Positions 24,171 to 36,595 of a stretch of 64,000 bases of DNA are shown here, piece after piece; within the stretch, counting starts at the first letter, position 1, and each line of letters opens with the position of its first letter. The DNA is from Anomaloglossus baeobatrachus. Lineage: Eukaryota; Chordata; Amphibia; Anura; Aromobatidae. The position numbers and the translations under genes are program-made. The notes under the pieces were generated by a model. That model ran no database searches. It was not told where the DNA came from and saw only the letters and a list, made by a program, of their open reading frames with translations. The DNA is taken from NCBI RefSeq assembly GCF_048569485.1, contig NC_134354.1:88698142-88762141 (forward strand), written 5' to 3'.

Positions 24171-27100
24171 GCAACACAGTTTTCAGTGCTGTTTTTACTA
24201 CATGGGATGCTGTTCATGACACCGTCCCATTGTGTGCATGCTCCCCTGTAGCACGTCGTCTGCCGGGGTCTCTAGCACTTCGTCTGCCGGGGCTCTACTA
24301 GTTGTGGCCAAAGAAACCTCCTGTCAACCCTGTCCATGGACAGGGACGGAGTAGTCATAATATAGAGACTTGCACCCATGGGCAATCTACTTGAACAAAA
24401 GGCAGCTCTTCAGGGCTTTGATACTGACATCGCTCTCAATCCGGATACACCGGGTGGTAACGCCATACGGAATGATCCTATACCGTCCACCAATGGAAGG
24501 TTGGATCTTTCTCCCTCAGCTCCCCCAGTGGAGATAGGAGACGAACAGGAGAAGTTCCTTTTCAGTGTCTCACGCAGATATTGAGTATTTTTCTGGCCAC
24601 GCTGACTTCAGAGAAGCAGTCCAGGAACACCACGCTTACCAGATAAGCGTCTTCTCCAAACGTTTTTAGGATACACGTTATCCCTTTTTTCCCCTGACGT
24701 GGTCAGCGCTGGACCCAGGGTCCAAAGGTGGATTCTCCAAATTCACAGACAGATGGACTCTGGTTGAAATCTGTCTAGGAGGCTATCGGCGTGTCGGTTG
24801 CTCCGGCATCCACAGCCGTATTGGCAACCTAACCTTTTCTGCTGTTCTTGCGCAGCTGACCTTGAGCAGGGACATCTGTACCGCAGAGGCGTCCGTAACC
24901 CCGCAATGTCTGCACTGCGACTTACCCTGTTAATGCTGTCCTAAAAGTACAGTCGAGGTTTCGGTCCTTCCCAAGCTCCGGCAGGTCCCAATTGTCCTCG
25001 TGCAAAAGGGCTACAAAACCTCAGACGGGCTCAGATTCCGGCCGGGCTCAATCTCGCCCAAGGAAGGCAGTCGGAGGAACCGCTACCAAGGCGGTCTCCT
25101 CAGGACTCTCAGCTCTCTCTCTCTCTCTCCGCATCCGCGGTTGATGGCAGACTCCCCCGCCTTTGGCGACATTTAGCTGCCACAGGTCACAGACCGGTGG
25201 GTGACGGACATTGTGCTCACGTGCACAGGACAGTGTTCTGTTCTCGTCCTCCGACTCCATTCTTCAGAACGGCCCCACCTCTCCACCGAGCAGATGCCCT
25301 GCTGCAGGCGGTGGACGCTCTAAGAGCAGAAGGAGTGGTGATCCCTGTCCCCCCTCAGGAACGAGGGCGAGGGTTTGTACTCCAATCTCTTTGTGGCTCC
25401 AAAAATGGACGGTTCCTTCCGTCCTGTTCTGGTTCTGAAACTGCTCAACGAGCATGCGAACGCCAGGCGGTTCCGGATGGGATCCCTCCGATCCGTCATT
25501 GCCTCAATGTCTCGAGGAGACTTCCTTGCCTCAACAGACATCAAAGATGCCTATCTCCACGTGCCAATTGCTACGGAGCACCAACGTTTTCTACGTTTTG
25601 TGATAGGAGACGAACATCTTCTGTTCGTAGCTCTGCCATTCAGTCGGGCGACAGCCCCACGGGTGGGCACCAAGGTCATGGCAGCAGTGGTAGCAGTCTT
25701 GCACTCTCACGGACACCCGGTGATTCCGTACTTGGACGATCTACTCGTCAAAGCAACCTCCCTCGAGGCATGCCAACGCAGCCTGAATGTTACGCTGGAG
25801 ACTCTCCAGACTTTCGGGTGGATCATCAATTTGGCAAGGTCAAATCTGTCTCCGACTCAATCACTAACGTATCTCGGCATGGAGTTTCATACTCTATCAG
25901 CCATAGTGAAGCTTCCGCTGAACCAGCAGCGTTCACTGCGGACAGAGGTGCAGTCTCTCCTTCAAGGCCAGTCGCACCCCTTAAGGCGCCTCATGCACTT
26001 CCTAAGGAAGATGGTGGCAGCCATCGAGGCAGTTCTCTTTGCGCAGTTTCATCTGCGCCAACGGCAATGGGACATTCTCCGCCAATGGGATGGGCAGTCA
26101 ACCTCCCTGGACGGGAAGTCTCCCTTTCCCTGACGGCCGAGGACTCTCTGCAATAGTGGCTTATTCCCACCTCATTGCCATAGCCCCCATCCTGGGCAGT
26201 GGTCACGACAGATACGAGTCTGTCAGGGTGGGGAGCAGTTTGTCTCCGCCACATGGCTCAGGGGACGTGGACTCAGCAGGAGTCCACCCTTCAGATCAAT
26301 GTTCTGGAAATCGGGGCAGGGTATCTTACCCTACTAGCTTTCCAGCAGTGGCTAGAAAGAGAGCAGATCCGAATCCAGTCGGACAACTCCACAGCGGTGG
26401 CATACATCAACCACCAAGGAGGGACGCGCAGTCGGCAAGCCTTCCAGGAAGTCCGGCGAATCCGCATGTGGGTGGAGGACACAGCATCCACCATATCCGC
26501 AGTTCACATCCCGGGCGTAGAAAACTGGGAAGCAGGCTTCCTCAGTCGCCAGGGCATGGACGCGGGGGAATGGTCCCTTCACCCGGACGTGTTTCAGGAA
26601 ATCTGTTGCCGCTGGGGGGGGGCCGGACGTCGACCTAATGGCGTCTCGGCACACCAACAAGGTCCCGGCATTTATGGCACGATCGCGCGATCACAGAGCT
26701 CTGGCGGCAGACGCCTTAGTGCAAGATTGGTCGCAGTTCCGGCTCACATATGTGTTTCCACTCTGGCACTCTTGCCCAGAGTACTGCGCAAAAATCAGAT
26801 CCGATTGCAGCCGCGTCATACTCGTCGCACCAGACTGGCCGAGGAGATCGTGGTACCCGGATCTGTGGCATCTCACGGTCGGCCGACCGGGGTCACTACC
26901 AGACCGACCAGACTTACTGTCTCAAGGGCCGTTTTCTCCATCGGAATTCTGCGGCCCTGAACCTGACTGTGTGGCTTGTGTGTCCTGGATCCTAGCGTCT
27001 TCAGGATTATCCCAAGGGGTCGTTGCCACCATGAGACAGGCTAGGAAGCCCACGTCTGCTAAGATCTACCACAGAACGTGGAAGGTTTTCTTAATCTGGT

Positions 27101-27180
27101 GCTCTACTCAGGGAGTGTCTCCCTGGCCATTTGCATTGCCTATCTTTCTTTCCTTCCTACAATAGGAGTTAGAAAAGGGC

Positions 27181-28005
27181 TTGTCGCTAGACTCCCTCAA
27201 AGGGCAAGTCTCAGCACTATCCGTGTTTTTTCAGAAGCGTCTAGCACGTCTTTCTAAGGTGCGCACGTTCCCGCAGGGGGTTTGTCATATCGTACCCCCG
27301 TACAAGCGGCCGTTGGATCCATGGGATCTGAACAGGGTTCTAGTTGCTCTCCAGAAGCCGCCTTTCGAGCCTCTGAAGGAAGTTTCCTTTTCTCGCCTGT
27401 CACAGAAGGTGGCGTTTCTCGTTGCGATCACATCGCTTCGGCGAGTGTCTGAGCTGGCAGCTCTGTCATCCAAGGCTCCCTTCCTGGTGTTTCACCAGGA
27501 CAAGGTAGTGCTGCGCATCATTCCGGAGTTTCTCCCTAAGGTAGTATCCTCGTTTCATCTTAATCAGGATATCTCCTTACCGTCCTTTTGCACTCATCCG
27601 GTTCACCGGTATGAGAATGATTTACGTTTGCTAGATCTGGTGAGAGCACTCAGAATCTACATTTCACGCACGGCGCCCGTACGCCGTTCCGATGCCCTTG
27701 TCGCTGGTACGCGCAAGAGGTTGCAGGCTTCTAAAGCCACCCTGGCTCGATGGATCAAAGAACCAATTCTGGAAGCCTACCGTTTTGCAGGGCTTCCGGT
27801 TCTTTCAGGGCTGAAAGCCCATTCAACCAGAGCCGTGAGTGCGTCCTGGGCGCTACGACACCAGGCTTCGGCTCAACAGGTGTGCCAGGCAGCTACCTGG
27901 TCGAGTCTGCACACTTTCACCAAACATTATCAGGTGCATACCTATGCTTCGGCGGATGCCAGCTTAGGTAGAAGAGTCCTGCAGGCGGCAGTGACATCCC
28001 CGTAG
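27181..28005 (+). pseudogene. Tyrosine recombinase region of DIRS copy 3
   Basis: A 275-codon stretch related to phage-type tyrosine recombinases. Conserved positions visible: first Arg in TSLRRVSELAAL, His-x-x-Arg in LKAHSTRAVSASWALRH, and a C-terminal Tyr in the HYQVHTYASADASLGRR block. This enzyme integrates circular DIRS DNA and explains the lack of target-site duplications. It is part of a fossil element. Confidence 0.85.
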
Positions 28006-28494
28006 GGGAGGGCTGTTTTGCAGCTCTAACATGAGGTATCTCTTTACCCACCCAGGGACAGCTTTTGGACGTCCCAATCGTCTGGGTCTCCCAATAGAGC
28101 GCTGAAGAAGAAGGGAATTTTGTTACTTACCGTAAATTCCTTTTCTTCTAGCTCTTATTGGGAGACCCAGCACCCGCCCTGTTGTCCTTCGGGATTTCTT
28201 GGTTGTTTGCGGGTACACATGTTGTTCATGTTGAACGGTTTTTCAGTTCTCCGACGTTATTCGGAGTTAATTTGTTTAAACCAGTTATTGGCTTCCTCCT
28301 TCTTGCTTTGGCACTAAAACTGGAGAACCCGTGATACCACGGGGGGGTATAGCCAGAGGGGGAGGGGCCTTGCACTTTTTAGTGTAGTGCTTTGTGTGGC
28401 CTCCGGAGGGCAGTAGCTATACCCCAATCGTCTGGGTCTCCCAATAAGAGCTAGAAGAAAAGGAATTTACGGTAAGTAACAAAATTCCCTTCTT

Positions 28495-28848
28495 CCCCCA
28501 GGTAAAATAAAGAAGCCTATACTCACCACTTGTACTGGTGCTGTTCCAGCGCTGCTGCGGTTCGCGAGTTCCGCGTCTAATCAGGGCCGGCTTCTATCTC
28601 CACAAGTTTGGACCAAACAACAGGAAGTCAGCCACAGCACTAACTTCCTGTTGATTAACTCATATGGTCCAAAAGCAGGGAGAGCGAAGACGGTGCTGAT
28701 TGGATTCGGGGCTCGCCTGACGACATGTGAGCCCTGGGAATGTGAACCACTAGAATGGTGCCAGTACGGGAGGAGAGTATAGGCTTTTTCATTTTACAAA
28801 GGGGAAACGTGGAATCAGAAGGGGTTCTCCTAGTAGTGGACAACCTCT
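28495..28848. mobile_element. Palindromic MITE M, right part
   Basis: This continues from 22433 after DIRS copy 3. It holds AATAAAGAAGCCTATACTCA near 28509 and its mirror GAGAGTATAGGCTTTTTCAT near 28773, and the right arm ends at 28848 followed by TTA. The right arm shows the unbroken sequence GATTCCACGTTTCCCC (reverse complement), so it supplies the empty site for DIRS copy 3. Confidence 0.75.
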
Positions 28849-28858
28849 TTAATATGGA

Positions 28859-29063
28859 CACCAAAAGTCAGCCTTGGTACAATATGAATATTGTGGGAAT
28901 TAAATATAGTAAGGTGGTCTCCTAGCACAAGGAAAACATGTCAACACCCACATATTCATAAATATAATGGATATTCTGATCTATGAAAACATTCAAACCA
29001 ACTCACAAAAAGATCAGATAAAGATTCTTTCTTATACCACTTTTGTTAAGAGTAAAAATATAC
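28859..29063. mobile_element. Short A/T-rich retro-inserted sequence, 14-bp duplication
   Basis: CTCTTTAATATGGA occurs at 28845-28858 and again at 35667-35680, flanking this sequence plus its last few bases at 35655-35666 (later insertions removed, about 217 bp). A 14-bp duplication suggests target-primed reverse transcription. I do not recognise the family. Confidence 0.55.
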
Positions 29064-29675
29064 AAAGAAGAAAAGAGGGGGTGTAGTAACAGGGAGGATA
29101 CACAAGATGGCATACCAGAGCAGCTGGGAGCAAAAAGTGTGCAACGTTATAAGGAAGCCACAATGAAAACCTTAAAGAGTAGAAGGGAAGCCAGCATGTA
29201 TTACTGAATGATATTCAGGCGGAATCCCAAGACAAAGTGATACAAAAAGGCATCATATTGTGGCAACCAAGTATTAAAGGTAAACACGCATACTCACAGC
29301 TGGAATGGCGCCAAGTCCCATCCGACGCGCGTTTCAGCGATAGCCTTCGTCAGGGAGGGGGGCGTCCCCCTCCCTGACGAAGGCTATCGCTGAAACGCGC
29401 GTCGGATGGGACTTGGCGCCATTCCAGCTGTGAGTATGCGTGTTTACCTTTAATACTTGGTTGCCACAATATGATGCCTTTTTGTATCACTTTGTCTTGG
29501 GATTCCGCCTGAATATCATTCAGTAATACATGCTGGCTTCCCTTCTACTCTTTAAGGTTTTCATTGTGGCTTCCTTATAACGTTGCACACTTTTTTTGCT
29601 CCCAGCTGCTCTGGTATGCCATCTTGTGTATCCTCCCTGTTACTACACCCCCTCTTTTCTTCTTAGAATCTTTAT
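29064..29675. mobile_element. Palindromic retroelement 2 with hammerhead-like core, 18-bp duplication
   Basis: Two arms of about 300 bases are near-perfect reverse complements, meeting near 29362 (GAGGGGGGCGTCCCCCTC). It is flanked by TTAAGAGTAAAAATATAC at 29046-29063 and by the same 18 bases at the right, the latter cut by DIRS copy 4 (29676-29684 plus 35646-35654). Near the centre each arm carries CTGACGA...GAAACGCGCGTC, a hammerhead-ribozyme-like core (positions 29366-29410 on +). No coding frame. A Penelope-like or other target-primed origin is likely (inference). Confidence 0.7.
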
Positions 29676-29684
29676 TTAAGAGTA

Positions 29685-32600
29685 AAGAAGGGAATTTTGT
29701 TACTTACCGTAAATTCCTTTTCTTCTAGCTCCAATTGGGAGACCCAGACGATTGGGTGTATAGCTACTGCCTCCGGAGGCCACACAAAGTATTACACTAA
29801 AAAGTGTAAGGCCCCTCCCCTTCTGCATATACACCCCCCGTGGGATCACGGGCTCCTCAGTTTTAGTGCAAAAGCAAGAAGGAGGAAAGCCAATAACTGG
29901 TTAAACAAATTCAATCCGAAGGAACATCGGAGAACTGAAACCATTCAACATGAACAACATGTGTACCCGAAAAAAACAAAAATCCCGAAGGAAACAGGGC
30001 GGGTGCTGGGTCTCCCAATTGGAGCTAGAAGAAAAGGAATTTACGGTAAGTAACAAAATTCCCTTCTTCTTCGGCGCTCCATTGGGAGACCCAGACGATT
30101 GGGACGTCCAAAAGCAGTCCCTGGGTGGGTAAATTAATACCTCAAGTTAGGGCCGTAAAACAGCCCTTCCCTACATGGAGGCAACCGCCGCCTGCAGGAC
30201 TCTTCTACCTAGGCTGGCATCCGCCTAAGGGTAGGTATGCACCTGATAATGCTTGGTGAAAGTGTGCAGACTCGACCAGGTAGCTGCCTGGCACACCTGC
30301 TGAGCCGTAGCCTGGTGCCGTAATGCCCAGGACGCACCCACGGCTCTGGTAGAATGGGCCTTCAGCCCTGATGGAACCGGAAGCCCAGCAGAACGGTAGG
30401 CTTCAAGAATTGGTTCCTTGATCCATCGAGCCAGGGTGGATTTGGAAGCCTGCGACCCTTTACGCTGACCAGAGTCAAGTACAAAGAGTGCATCCGAGCG
30501 GCGCAGGGGCGCCGTGCGGGAAATGTAGATTCTGAGTGCTCTCACCAGATCCAACAAATGCAAATCCATTTCATATCGATGAACTGGATGAGGACAAAAG
30601 GAAGGTAAGGAGATATCCTGATTGAGATGAAAGGGGGATACCACCTTAGGGAGAAACTCCGGAATCGGGCGCAGCACTACCTTGTCTTGGTGAAACACCA
30701 GGAAGGGAGCTTTGGCTGACCGCGCTGCTAGTTCGGACACTCTCCGAAGAGATGTGACCGCTACCAGAAAGGCCACTTTCTGTGAAAGTCGAGAAAGTGA
30801 AACATCCCTCAGAGGCTCGAAGGACGGCTTCTGGAGAGCAATTAGTACCCTGTTCAGATCCCATGGGTCTAACGGCCTCTTGTACGGAGGGACAATGTGA
30901 CAAACCCCCTGCAGGAACGTGCGTACCTGAGGAAGTCGTGCTAGGCGCTTCTGAAAGAATACAGACAGCGCTGGGACTTGTCCTTTAAGGGAGCCGAGCG
31001 ACAAACCTTTTTCCAAACCAGATTGCAGGAAGGAAAGAAAAGTAGGCAATGCAAATGGCCAGGGAGACACTCCCTGAGCAGAGCACTAAGATAAGAATAT
31101 CTTCCACGTCCTGTGGTAGATCTTGGCAGACGTCGGCTTCCTAGCCCGTCTCATGGTGGCAATGACGTCTTGAGATAATCCTGAAGACGCTAGGATCCAG
31201 GACTCAATGGCCACACAGTCAGGTTCAGGGCCGTAGAATTCAGACAGAAAAACGGCCCTTGGGACAGTAAGTCTGGCCGGTCTGGTAGTGCCCACGGTTG
31301 GCCGACCGTGAGATGCCACAGATCCGGGTACCACTACCTCCTCGGCCAGTCTGGGGCGACGAGGATGGCGCGGCGGCAATCGGAGCTGATCTTGCGTAGC
31401 ACTCTGGGCAACAGTGCCAGAGGGGTAAACACATAGGGTAGCTGGAACTGCGACCCATCCCGAACTAAGGCGCCTGCCGCCAGAGCTCTTTGATCGTGAG
31501 ACCGCGCCATGAAAATCGGGACCTTGTTGTTGTGCCGAGACGCCATTAGGTCGACGTCCGGCATCCCCCAGCGGCTACAGATTTCCTGAAACACGTCCGG
31601 GTGCAGAGACCATTCCCCTGCGTCCATACCCTGGCAACTGAGGAAGTCTGCTTCCCAGTTTTCTACGCCCGGGATGTGAACTGCGGATATGGTGGATGCT
31701 CTGTCTTCCACCCACATCAGAATCCGCCGGACTGCCTGGGAGGCTTGCCGACTGCGTGTTCCGCCTTGGTGGTTGATGTATGCCACCGCTGTGGAGTTGT
31801 CCGACTGAATTCGGATCTGTTTGCCTTCCAGCCACTGCTGGAAGGCTTGCAGGGCAAGATACACTGCCCAGATTTCCAGAACATTGATCTGAAGGGTGGA
31901 CTCTTGCTGAGTCCACGTACCCTGAGCCCTGTGGTGGAGAAAAACTGCTCCCCACCCTGACAGACTCGCGCCTGTCGTGACCACCGCCCAGGATGGGGGT
32001 AGGAAGGACTTTCCTTTTGACAATGAGGTGGGAAGAAGCCACCACTGAAGAGAGTCCTTGACCGTCTGAGAAAGGGAGACGTTCCTGTCTAGGGACGTCG
32101 ACTTCCCATCCCATTGGCGGAGAATGTCCCATTGCAGTGGACGCAGATGAAACTGCGCGAAAGGGACTGCCTCCATTGCTGCTACCATCTTCGCTAAGAA
32201 GTGCATGAGGCGTCTTAAGGGGTGTGACTGGCCTTGAAGGAGAGACTGCACCCCCGTCTGTAGTGAACGCTGTTTGTCCAGCGGAAGCTTCACTATCGCT
32301 GAGAGAGTATGAAACTCCATGCCAAGATATGTCAGCGATTGGGTCGGGGTCAGAATTAACTTTGAAAAGTTGATGATCCACCCGAAACTCTGGAGAGTCT
32401 CCAGCGCAACGTTCAGGCCGTGTTGGCATGCCTCTTGAGAGGGTGCCTTGAGAAGTAGATCGTCCAAGTAAGGGATCACAGAGTGACCCTGAGAGTGCAG
32501 GACTGCTACCACTGCTGCCATGACCTTGGTGAAAACCCGTGGGGCTGTCGCCAGACCGAAGGGCAGGGCTACGAACTGAAGATGCTCGTCCTCTATAACG

Positions 32601-35600
32601 AATCGTAGCAAACGCTGGTGCTCTGGAGCAATCGGCACGTGGAGATAAGCATCCTGATGTCTATTGATGCTAGGAGATCTCCTTGAGACATTGAGGCAAT
32701 GACGGAGCGGAGGGATTCCATCCGGAACCGCCTGGTTTTCATGTGTTGAGCAGTTATAGGTCCAGAACGGAACGGAAAGAGCCGTCCTTTTTTGGCACCA
32801 CAACCAGATTGGAGTAAAAACCGTTACCTTGTTCCTGCAGAGGAACAGGGATTACCACTCCTTCTGCCTGCAGAAGAGCATCGGCTCGGTCGGGAGGTGG
32901 GGAAGTTCTGAAGAATCGAGCCGGAGGACGAGCACAGAACTCTATCCTGTACACGTGAGACAAAATGTCTCTCACCCACCGGTTTTTGACCTGTGGCAGC
33001 TAAATGTCGCCAAAGCGGGAGAGTCTGCCACCGACCGCGGATGCGGAGAGAGAGGGCTGAAAGTCATGAGGAAACCGCCTTGGTAGCGGTTCCTCCGGCT
33101 GCCTTCTTTGGGCGTGATTGAGCCCGCCAGGAATCTGAGCCCCTCTGAGCCTTTTGAGTCCTTATGGACGAGGAAAACTGGGACCTGCCCGAGCCTGGAA
33201 AGGACCGAAACCTCGACTGTCCTTTCCTCTGTTGGGTTTTGTTTGATCTGGGCTGGTGTAAGGAAGAATCCTTACCCTTGGACTGTTTAATGATTTCATC
33301 CAATCGCTCACCAAACAGTCTGACACCAGATAATGGCAAACTGGTTAAACACTTTTTGGAAGCAGAATCTGCCTTCCATTCCCTTAACCACAAGGCTCTG
33401 CGTAAAAACCACGGAGTTGGCGGACGCCACTGACGTACGGCTCGTAGAGTCCAGGACAGCATTAATAGCGTAAGTCGCAATGCAAACATATGCGAGGTTA
33501 AGGACGCCATCTGCGGCACAGATGTACGTGTGACGGTGTCCACCTGCGCCAGACCAGCTGAAATAGCTTGGAGCGCCCATACGGCTGCGAATGCCGGAGC
33601 AAACGACACGCCGATAGCTTCATAGACAGATTTCAACCAGAGGTCCATCTGTCTGTCAATGGCATCTTTAAGTGAAGTCCCATCTTCCACTGCAACTATG
33701 GATCTAGCCGCAAGCCTGGAGATTGGGGGATCCACCTTTGGACACTGGGTCCAGCGCTTGACCACGTCAGGGGGAAAGGGATAACGTGTATCCTAGAGAC
33801 GTGTGGAGAAACGCTTGTCTGGATAAGCGTGGTGTTTCTGGACTGCTTCTCTGAAGTCAGAGTGGCCCAAAGTACTGAATTTACGCTTGGGATACCTGAA
33901 ATGGAATTTCTCCTGCTGCGAAGCTGACTCCTCCACTGGAGGGGCTGAGGGAGAAATATCCACCAGTCTATTGATGGACGCTATGAGATCGTTCACCATG
34001 GCGTCACTATTAGGAGCATCCAGATTGAAAGCGGTCTCAGGATCAGAATCCTGATCAGCTACCTCTGCCTCATCATACAGAGAATCCTCTCGCTGAGACC
34101 CTGACCAGTGTGTGAAGTCGAGGGTCTCTCCCAGCGAGCTCGCTTAGGCTGACTGGGACTGTCGTCCGTGCAGAGCCTTCAGCCTGGGATGTATGGGACC
34201 CCCTTGGAGCACGTATTAGTTCCAACTGAGGGAGACCGGGGGGCATTGTTCAACAGTGCCCATTGTCTGAGTCACCGGCCTTGGTCATAGTCCCAGACAT
34301 TTTATCCGCAAAAAACTGCAAACTCTGTCCTCTGGACAGTTTCACAGGTGGCTCTCTCTGGGCCACCACTAGCAGAGACTCTACCCAATGGGGGTTAGTG
34401 GAACCTGCCGGTAAAACAGCCTCACTTGCGGTACAGACAGCATAGAAAGCCTGTGCCCTGGCACCCTTGCTTTTCTGCGGACGACATGCTGTTGTCTCCT
34501 CAGAGCAATCCAGGGGTATATAGCCAAGAAGCGACCGTACAGTGCAAATATAGGTACAAGCATAAAGTACACAAAACACTGTGGCACTCGTGGGGTCAGC
34601 ACCAAGGTGCTGCTTACCGCCCGCTTAAGCGGGTGTGTGGTCGCCAGAATCCCTTGACCGGGTCTCCCAGAGCCTGTGTCCGTTCTCCAGCTTAGACTGC
34701 ATGCAGGAATGGCTGCCGGCGTCCTGTGAAGAGGGGCGGGCCGTGGGCGTGCCCCAGACAAAGAGCGGGAAACTGGCGTCCCACTGTGCCCAGTGAGGGG
34801 GCTGGAGTATGTAAATAAGACTCCAGCCCTCGGTGCTGACCATTGTACAGCGTCCCGCCCCTTCCCTGACTGGCAGGCCCGGGGGCGGGAAGGAAACGAA
34901 ACTAGGCCGCAAAAGCCGGGGACTCTATTTATAAGCGCTGCCGTCGTAAAAGCACGGTCAGCGCGGAAGTCCCCGGCGCACCACAAGTCTCATCCGCGCC
35001 GCAGCTTTTAGCAGCGGCCGGCGCGGCAGTTTCCCACACATTAACTCACTCAGCTAAGCTGCAGTGAGTATAGCCGCAGCGCTGTTGTCCCCGGCGCACT
35101 AACACACCCAGCATGCTGGTGTGTGTGTGCGTGGTCTGTACGGGGACACAGAGTACCTTAACGTTGCAGGGCCTTGTCCCTGACGATACTCAGCTCCATT
35201 CCAGCAGGATCTCCGGGTCTGTGGATGGAGCCCGGCCTCAGAGCCTGGAGGCCGGTAAGATCCCACTTCACCCAGAGCCCTCAGGGGGATGGGGAAGGAA
35301 AGCAGCATGTGGGCTCCAGCCTCCGTACCCGCAATGGGTACCTCAACCTTAACAAACACCGCCGACAAAAGTGGGGTGAGAAGGGAGCATGCTGGGGGCC
35401 CTAGTATGGGCCCTCTTTTCTTCCATCCGACATAGTCAGCAGCTGCTGCTGACTAAACAGTGGAGCTATGCGTGGATGTCTGACCTCCTTCGCACAAAGC
35501 ATAAAACTGAGGAGCCTGTGATCCCACGGGGGGTGTATATGCAGAAGGGGAGGGGCCTTACACTTTTTAGTCTAATACTTTGTGTGGCCTCCGGAGGCAG

Positions 35601-35645
35601 TAGCTATACACCCAATCGTCTGGGTCTCCCAATGGAGCGCCGAAG
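29685..35645 (-). mobile_element. DIRS-type retrotransposon, copy 4, minus strand (fossil)
   Basis: Full-length DIRS fossil in reverse orientation. Parts by genomic position: right inverted terminal repeat 29685-29865; internal complementary region about 29995-30110; tyrosine recombinase about 30225-31160 (LKAHSTRAVGASWALRHQA); APDWPRR / VDLMASRHNNK domain about 31170-31600; RNase H and reverse transcriptase about 31600-32975 (PYLDDLLLKA near 32460); gag-like region about 33064-34500; GC-rich 5' region about 34700-35100; left inverted terminal repeat about 35505-35645. The two ITRs differ at two positions in about 133. It is broken, with roughly half a dozen breaks. It lies antisense to tbc1d23 in the intron after the cassette exon. 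Confidence 0.9.
30225..31070 (-). pseudogene. Tyrosine recombinase region of DIRS copy 4
   Basis: About 280 codons with the same landmarks as in copy 3: SLRRVSELAARS, DLVRALRIYISRTAPLRRSD, LKAHSTRAVGASWALRHQAT and the HYQVHTY block at the end. It is the longest uninterrupted recombinase stretch in the window but part of a broken element. Confidence 0.85.
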
Positions 35646-36595
35646 AAAATATACATTCTTATACCGCTCTTTAATATGGAGTTGGACCCTTTGCAACTAT
35701 AACAGCTTCTGCTCTTCTGGGAAGGATTTCTACAAGATTTTGGAGGGGACACTGGGAATTTTTGATCCTTTATCCAGAAGAGCATTTACGAGACAGACAA
35801 TGATGTTGAGGGCCAGGCTCAGTCTTTGTTCTAGTTCATTCAGGCCTTGGATGGGGTTGAGGTCCGGGCCATGGGCTGCCAGTCATTTTCTTTCCCACCA
35901 AACGTCCCCCCCCAACTATGAATTTATGGGCTTTACTTTGGGCAATGGAGCATTTCCATGCCAGAACAGAACACTCGATTCCCCAAACTGTTCCCACAAA
36001 TTTGGAAGCTACAATTGTTCAAAATGTCTTCCTTTGGTATAGCATTAAGATGGAGCTAAGGGGCCAAGGCCAACCCCTGAATAACAGCCACATGGCATTA
36101 GCCTTCCTCCACCAAACATTAATTGACCCAATATAGTCAGACAGATAACATTCTCCTGACGTTCCCCGAACCCAGACTCCTCCATCAGATATGAGATAGA
36201 CGCATGATCTGTCACCCCACGGTGCACGTTCCACCTGCTCTAGAGCCCAGTGGCGGCTCCTTTACACCACTCCATCCGATGCTTGGCATTGTGCTTGGAG
36301 GTGTACGGCTGCATGCAGCTGCTTCACTATGGGCACCCATGCCAGGGAGCTCTGTGTGCACTTTTTGTACTGATATTTGCACAGTCCAAAGCTCTGGCAT
36401 GGATACATGAATAAGTCAGCACAACCTAGATGATTTTTTTTTTTATTTTTTGTTAACCACTGCTCCTCAGCACTTGGTGACCCCGCTCTGTAATGTTAAG
36501 GGCTTTGTGGCTGAGCTGTTGCGGTTCCTTCCACTTTTTTCCAATAATGTCAATTGTAGATAATGAGGGAATATTTAGGAGGGAAGATATTTCAT

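Larger units (their letters stand above)
22434..28494 (+). mobile_element. DIRS-type retrotransposon, copy 3 (fossil)
   Basis: Full-length DIRS fossil. Parts: left inverted terminal repeat 22434-22578; 5' region with one GC-rich module (about 23040-23215) and a tandem array at 23580-24170; gag-like remnants about 24360-24960; reverse transcriptase about 25200-26133 (PYLDDLLVKA near 25725); RNase H about 26199-26580; VPAFMARSRDHRALAA / APDWPRR domain about 26600-27000; tyrosine recombinase about 27020-28005; internal complementary region about 28073-28170; right inverted terminal repeat about 28315-28494. The two ITRs are identical over about 130 bp. It is broken, with about ten or more breaks, mostly in the gag-like part. 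It cut MITE M. Confidence 0.9.
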
